A stretch of 64,000 bases of DNA from CAXBPY01 sp003455275 (lineage in GTDB: Bacteria > Bacteroidota > Bacteroidia > Chitinophagales > UBA10324), in the NCBI GenBank assembly GCA_963977675.1, contig CAXBPY010000002.1:16179-80178 (forward strand), given 5' to 3'. The position numbers were made by a program, and so were the translations under genes. Shown here piece by piece: positions 59,942 through 64,000 of this stretch (within the stretch, counting starts at the first letter, position 1; every line of letters begins with the position of its first letter). Below the pieces are notes generated by a model. That model saw only the letters and a program-made list of their open reading frames with translations. It had not been told where the DNA came from and searched no databases.

Positions 59942-61210
59942 ATGAAAAATTTTTTAGTGCTTTTACTCTTATGCTTTTCATTTCTTCAGGGAAATTCTCA
60001 ATCCTTTGTAAATCCCATTCATGTTACAAGCGGATATTATCTTGAAAGCGCAAGCCGGGACACCTTTAACTCCGGGCTTTCTTCGTGGGGAAAATCAGAT
60101 TCACTGCAATTACTTTACAACGCTGATTCGACTATCCACGCCCGTTATTATTTAATCGATGATCCCGATAGCGGTTGGGTGGTAAATTTTTATGATGCTT
60201 ATTTCTATGACGAATTAAAGCGAGACACTTCTCATGTATATGTTCAGTGGGATCCTTTCAATTCTGTATGGCAGAATGTTTCAAAAGAGTTTAAGGTTTA
60301 TGACGCGAATGATAATGTTCTTTCCGTTTCTATTTACAATTGGGATACCAGCGGCTTCTGGGCAAACTCCAATCTTATTCTCAATTCTTATAATGGAGCA
60401 AACAAACTTTTGAAAACAACATTTGCCGGATGGAATTCAGCGACTTTACAATGGGACAGCTCACAGCAGTTTGTATATACCTATAACGGAAGCAACCAAC
60501 GATTAACTGAAACGGATTATAGCTGGGATGGATCTTCATGGCAAAAAGTAAACAAATATCTATATGCTTATGATGCATCAGGAAATGATACAATCATGGT
60601 AGCTCAATTCTGGACTGGTTCTAACTGGAAAAATAATTACAGGGATTCTCTAGAGTATGATGCGAACAATAATCTCATTCGGCTCACTCGCTTAGACTGG
60701 GATATAGCCACCACATCTTTCCTTTTCACTGATGCAAAATCAGAATACACCTTCACAGGAAATCAACTTACTGAACGCACAGATTATAATGGAGACGGAA
60801 CATCCTTTAACCCATCTCTTCAATATGATTATACTTATGATGGCAATGCAAACAACTCTCATCTTATTCTGAAACTTTACAATCAATCTACTTCCCAATT
60901 TGAGAACTACGATCAGTATTTTTATTATTATACAAATGTGATTACAGGGGAGCAACAGTTGGCAGTTAGCAGTGGGCAGCTGGCTGTGTATCCGAATCCG
61001 GCATCGAATCAGTTGACAGTTTACAGTGAGCAATTGGCAGGAAACTCTATCTCAATTTTAGATATTTCCGGAAAAGAAATTTTTTATAAGAAAACCAATT
61101 TGAAATCTGAAACCATAAATCTAAAATCCTTCACTGCGGGAATTTATTTCATTCGGGTTGTGAATCCGAAAACACAAGCTGTTTCAGTTAACAAATTCAT
61201 TAAGCAATAG
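59942..61210 (+). CDS. Secreted protein with Trp/Tyr-rich repeats and T9SS sorting domain
   Basis: The 422-residue product has a signal peptide cut near GNS. Residues about 60-330 hold at least five repeats with the pattern YDANDNVLSVSIYNWDTS, YNGANKLLKTTFAGWNSATLQWD and YDASGNDTIMVAQFWTGSNW. They resemble YD/RHS-like or bacterial surface repeats with a W-rich end. The C-terminal T9SS domain (VYPNPASNQLTVYSEQLAG onward) contains two 7-base repeat arrays in its coding sequence. The first ATG with a signal peptide (59942) was preferred to a TTG at 59897. Export by T9SS is likely and the ligand unknown. Confidence 0.8.
   Translation: MKNFLVLLLLCFSFLQGNSQSFVNPIHVTSGYYLESASRDTFNSGLSSWGKSDSLQLLYNADSTIHARYYLIDDPDSGWVVNFYDAYFYDELKRDTSHVYVQWDPFNSVWQNVSKEFKVYDANDNVLSVSIYNWDTSGFWANSNLILNSYNGANKLLKTTFAGWNSATLQWDSSQQFVYTYNGSNQRLTETDYSWDGSSWQKVNKYLYAYDASGNDTIMVAQFWTGSNWKNNYRDSLEYDANNNLIRLTRLDWDIATTSFLFTDAKSEYTFTGNQLTERTDYNGDGTSFNPSLQYDYTYDGNANNSHLILKLYNQSTSQFENYDQYFYYYTNVITGEQQLAVSSGQLAVYPNPASNQLTVYSEQLAGNSISILDISGKEIFYKKTNLKSETINLKSFTAGIYFIRVVNPKTQAVSVNKFIKQ
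60956..60983 (+). repeat. Heptad array 1 in the T9SS sorting domain coding sequence
   Basis: Units CAGTTGG, CAGTTAG, CAGTGGG and CAGCTGG run without a gap and encode QLAVSSGQLA. Sequence between arrays 1 and 2 encodes the YPNP motif of the sorting domain. Confidence 0.8.
61010..61037 (+). repeat. Heptad array 2 in the T9SS sorting domain coding sequence
   Basis: Units CAGTTGA, CAGTTTA, CAGTGAG and CAATTGG are consecutive and encode QLTVYSEQLA. The two arrays are 26 bases apart and share the unit CAGTTNN. Confidence 0.8.
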
Positions 61211-61227
61211 TTTTTTTTCTTTAGATT

Positions 61228-61258
61228 AGAAGTTCCATTTTTTAAAAGTGGAACTTCT
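61228..61258 (+). terminator. Weak hairpin after the repeat protein gene
   Basis: AGAAGTTCCA pairs with TGGAACTTCT around a short T/A-rich loop, 18 bases past the stop codon. No T tract follows, so it may stabilise the message rather than terminate. Confidence 0.45.
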
Positions 61259-61376
61259 CACCTTTTGAAAATTTCTATCTGATAAAAAAATTATGAATCA
61301 AATTTTACATAACTTAATTCCAGTTCCCTTTACATTTCCTTAACCTTTCCGAAACATGGAGAGAATGAGTGAAAAA

Positions 61377-61384
61377 TATTTTGC
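61377..61384 (+). promoter_or_regulatory. Probable -7 element TATTTTGC of the TonB-dependent receptor gene
   Basis: TATTTTGCGCC lies 27 bases before the chosen ATG at 61404, in the same position relative to the start as in two T9SS cargo genes. It supports this start over the in-frame ATG at 61356. Confidence 0.45.
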
Positions 61385-61403
61385 GCCTGCAAAATTTTTC
61401 TCC

Positions 61404-64000
61404 ATGCCTAAATCAATATTCTCTTTCTTATTTCTTTTTGCTTCTATTAATCTGTCATCAAACCTTTTTGCGAATAGTAAATCATTTCGAAGCGAAACAG
61501 AAGGCGCAATATCAGGAGTTGTAACTGACGCTGAAACCTCAGAGCCATTAATTGGAGCAACTGTTGCTGTCCTCAATACAACTAATGGAACCATTACGGA
61601 CTTCGACGGAAAATTTATCCTTACAAATGTTCCCGAAGGAAAATGCACCATAAAAGTTTCTTACATCGGTTATGAATCAAAAGAAATTCCGGATGTGACA
61701 ATTGAGAAAGGACAAACACTTTCGATCAATGTTTCTCTTTCTGAGAAAAAAGAAAACACTTTGAATGAAGTGGTAATTACGACTGAACTAAAACGCGAAA
61801 ATGTTTCAAGCATGTTGAGCATTCGTAAGAGCAGCGCCGTAGTGAGCGATGCCATCAGTGCTGATATGATTAAAAAATCTCCTGACAAAAACACAAGCGA
61901 AGTATTAAAACGCGTGAGCGGCATCACCATTCAGGAAAACAAATTCGTGGTGGTGCGCGGCATGAACGACCGATACAACACTGCTATGTTGAATGGCGCT
62001 CTTCTTCCAAGCAGCGAACCCGACAGAAAAACCTTTGCTTTCGATATTTTTCCTTCCGGAGTGGTTGACAATATCACTATCATCAAAAGCGCAACACCCG
62101 ATTTGCCAGGCGATTTCTCCGGCGGACTCGTACAGATAAACACAAAAGATATTCCCGATGAAAATTTTCTTTCCATAAAACTCGGAAGCGGTTTCAATTC
62201 ACTTACCACTTTTAAACCCTACTATTTTCAGCAGGGAGGAAAAAAAGATTGGCTCGGTATTGATGACGGCACTCGTCAGTTGCCTTCCGATATTCCAGGC
62301 ACAAATGATTTTGTTAACCTAAGCACTGCGGACAAAGTTCTGTGGGCGAAAAAATTTCAGAACACCTGGGGGATTCAATCTGATAGCAGCATTGCTCCCA
62401 ACATGAACATGCAGGCAGTGGGCGGATTTGCATTGCGCCAAAACAAAACCACTAAGTTCGGAGGCATCATTGGTGTCACTTACAACTCAGGTTACAAGTT
62501 CACATCGTATCAGCGTGCGGACTACGGCGCGCTCGTGACTGATACATTTTACAACTACATGGACAGCGCTTACTCGCGCAACATTTTGGAAAGTGTACTC
62601 GGTAACTTCACTTGCAAGCTTAACCCCAACAACAAAATTTTCTTCAACAACATTTACTCCATCAACAGCACCAACCAAACTGTGCTGCGCACCGGACCGA
62701 ATCAATCGAATGGAATTAAAGTGCTTGCCAACTCATTTTATTTTTCGAGTAATGAAATCATGAACACGCAACTCGGCGGCGACCATTATTTCAAGAAAGC
62801 AAAACTCCGTATCAAGTGGCTCGCATATCGCACCTCATTCCTGCGCGACGAGCCCGACTACCGCCGCAACACTTACTTCACTTCCGATGATTTCACTCCT
62901 TACTCTGCGCAGGTTACCTACGGAACCAGCACCGCCACCAACAGCGGCATCCGCTACTACGCAACCGTGAGCGATAAATCTTACGGAGGAAATCTCGATC
63001 TCAATTTCAACTTTCAGCTTTTCAAGTTACAGCAGGCATTCAAGTTCGGCGGAGCATACTATTATGATTTGCGAAACCGCGATGCGCGCATCTTCACCAC
63101 TGCTGTGGCGAACACCGATCAGTTCAATTCTGCCGCTGTGTTTTACGGTCAGGATAGCATTTACGCGCCGGAGAATTACGATGCACTCTCGGGCTTCACC
63201 ATCATCGAAGATAACACGCCCACCAATCATTATGACGGAAGCATCCGCAACCAATCAGTCTACCTCATGCTCGATAGTAAATTTACGAAGAAGCTGCGCC
63301 TCGTGTGGGGTGTGCGCGCCGAGAATTACAACAACATCATCAACACTTTCGATGTCATCAACAACGAGCCATACATCCGCGACACTACTTACATGGATGT
63401 GTTGCCTTCTGCCAATTTAATTTTCAGTGTGCTGAAGGATGCGAACATTCGTGCGAGCTACAGCAAGGCTGTTGCGCGCCCGCAATACCGTGAGCTGGCG
63501 AACCAGTTGTTCTACGATTTTCTTCTCAACACAACTTTCAATGGAAACCCCAACCTGGTGGAAACACACATCAGCAATTATGAGTTGCGGTGGGAACATT
63601 ATTTCAAAAATGCTCAATACTATTCGGTGAGCGGATTCTATAAAACATTTGAGAACCCGATTGAACAAACACTGCTCATCAGCGGCGGCGATTCGCGCAC
63701 CGTGCAGTTTGTGAATGTAAAAAAGGCTGTGAACACAGGAGTGGAACTTGAGGCGCGAAAGAATTTTTCTTTCATCAACAAATCACTTGAGAATCTTGTA
63801 GCCTACACCAATGTGTCGTTTATCAATTCGAAAGTGTATTCGCTAGGCGCTACTTCCGATACCAGCGCCAACCGTCCGTTGCAGGGTCAGAGTCCTTACA
63901 TTGTAAATGCATCGCTGCAATACACTGAACCGAAAACGCATTTTGCTTTTTCTGTTTTGTATAATAAAACCGGAAGAAGAATTTTCTTAGTTGGCTCTGC
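61404..64000 (+). CDS. TonB-dependent outer-membrane receptor, 3'-truncated by window edge
   Basis: The visible 865 residues open with a signal peptide (SIFSFLFLFASINLSSNLFA). A carboxypeptidase-like regulatory domain (residues about 35-115) has GVVTDAETSEPLIGATV and DGKFILTNVPEGKCTIKVSYIGYE. A TonB box-like LNEVVITTELKRE follows, then the plug domain with VLKRVSGITIQENKFVVVRGMNDRYNTAMLNGALLPSSEPDRKTFAFDIFPSGVV region, and a long barrel with GGLVQINTK near residue 235. The barrel is still continuing at base 64000. It is not of the SusC type because no SusD gene or SusC signature is visible. The 3' two-thirds is GC-richer than the surroundings. The substrate is unknown. Confidence 0.9.
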   Translation, partial: MPKSIFSFLFLFASINLSSNLFANSKSFRSETEGAISGVVTDAETSEPLIGATVAVLNTTNGTITDFDGKFILTNVPEGKCTIKVSYIGYESKEIPDVTIEKGQTLSINVSLSEKKENTLNEVVITTELKRENVSSMLSIRKSSAVVSDAISADMIKKSPDKNTSEVLKRVSGITIQENKFVVVRGMNDRYNTAMLNGALLPSSEPDRKTFAFDIFPSGVVDNITIIKSATPDLPGDFSGGLVQINTKDIPDENFLSIKLGSGFNSLTTFKPYYFQQGGKKDWLGIDDGTRQLPSDIPGTNDFVNLSTADKVLWAKKFQNTWGIQSDSSIAPNMNMQAVGGFALRQNKTTKFGGIIGVTYNSGYKFTSYQRADYGALVTDTFYNYMDSAYSRNILESVLGNFTCKLNPNNKIFFNNIYSINSTNQTVLRTGPNQSNGIKVLANSFYFSSNEIMNTQLGGDHYFKKAKLRIKWLAYRTSFLRDEPDYRRNTYFTSDDFTPYSAQVTYGTSTATNSGIRYYATVSDKSYGGNLDLNFNFQLFKLQQAFKFGGAYYYDLRNRDARIFTTAVANTDQFNSAAVFYGQDSIYAPENYDALSGFTIIEDNTPTNHYDGSIRNQSVYLMLDSKFTKKLRLVWGVRAENYNNIINTFDVINNEPYIRDTTYMDVLPSANLIFSVLKDANIRASYSKAVARPQYRELANQLFYDFLLNTTFNGNPNLVETHISNYELRWEHYFKNAQYYSVSGFYKTFENPIEQTLLISGGDSRTVQFVNVKKAVNTGVELEARKNFSFINKSLENLVAYTNVSFINSKVYSLGATSDTSANRPLQGQSPYIVNASLQYTEPKTHFAFSVLYNKTGRRIFLVGS

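Noticed and set aside
48921..61037. Octad and heptad arrays as possible CRISPR arrays
   Set aside because: Units are 7-9 bases with no spacers between them and there are no cas genes; they are simple tandem repeats.
61340..62209. Chain of three open frames on the minus strand opposite the TonB receptor start
   Set aside because: They lie entirely opposite a clear receptor frame, have no recognisable motifs, and would be antisense shadows of codon-biased sequence.

Overview
The window comes from the chromosome of a Bacteroidota bacterium, probably a Chitinophagales/Sphingobacteriia-like lineage. The evidence is a moderately AT-rich sequence, several secreted proteins ending in type IX secretion (T9SS) sorting domains, T9SS machinery (a PorW/SprE-like lipoprotein and a PorV/PorQ-family barrel), a TonB-dependent receptor with an N-terminal carboxypeptidase-like domain, ribosomal protein THX, and -7 promoter elements of the TAnnTTTG type. 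There is one tRNA gene, tRNA-Arg(TCT). I see no rRNA, CRISPR array, phage genes, transposase or gene cluster for a classical natural product. No gene-free stretch exceeds 300 bases.

Layout. 1-3.4 kb: 3' part of lpxK, a purine nucleoside phosphorylase and an outer-membrane porin-like protein, tightly coupled. 3.4-5.8 kb: a response regulator/PP2C phosphatase divergent from a SiaB-type kinase and a SiaC-type phosphoprotein, together a compact partner-switching signalling module. 5.9-10.8 kb: PorW/SprE-like lipoprotein and bifunctional PBP1A. 11-14.2 kb: plsC-type acyltransferase, a lipoprotein and a two-component system. 14.3-18.3 kb: AlkB-type monooxygenase, two paralogous T9SS cargo proteins, ribosomal protein THX. 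18.4-20.5 kb: LUD protein, LpxH and a lipoprotein-like propeller in a one-base-overlap operon. 20.7-25 kb: an oligopeptide-type ABC importer (binding protein and two permeases, no ATPase) plus a DUF4286 protein. 25-28 kb: PbpC and LptC. 28-35 kb: START-like protein with a Lys/Pro-rich tail, LptF/LptG permease, PAP2 phosphatase, GT-C glycosyltransferase, DUF2851, PspC, OsmC. 35-38.5 kb: heptaheme cytochrome/TPR lipoprotein and an APC permease. 38.5-41 kb: cystathionine gamma-synthase/lyase-type enzyme and SerC. 41-47.9 kb: lipoprotein plus PorV/PorQ-family protein, O-methyltransferase, lipoprotein, PurN, YkuD_2 L,D-transpeptidase-like protein, lipoprotein. 48-56 kb: two TMTC-like GT-C/TPR membrane proteins flanking GpsA, RecX, RidA, a four-helix-bundle (23S IVP-type) cassette and a muconate-semialdehyde-type dehydrogenase. 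56-64 kb: ung directly behind tRNA-Arg, three T9SS cargo proteins and the start of a TonB-dependent receptor.

Functionally most of the window builds or decorates the cell envelope: lipid A (LpxK, LpxH), LPS transport (LptC, LptF/G), peptidoglycan (PBP1A, PbpC, YkuD_2), phospholipid (PlsC, GpsA), T9SS export and its cargo, and membrane glycosyltransferases.

The most unusual signals are (i) the SiaABC-like module with a receiver domain on its phosphatase; (ii) degenerate 7-9-nt tandem arrays scattered through the window, some inside genes and two forming an inverted pair around the four-helix-bundle gene; (iii) a second, synonymously diverged copy of the gpsA 3' end just downstream of gpsA; and (iv) ung starting 4 nt after the tRNA-Arg gene.
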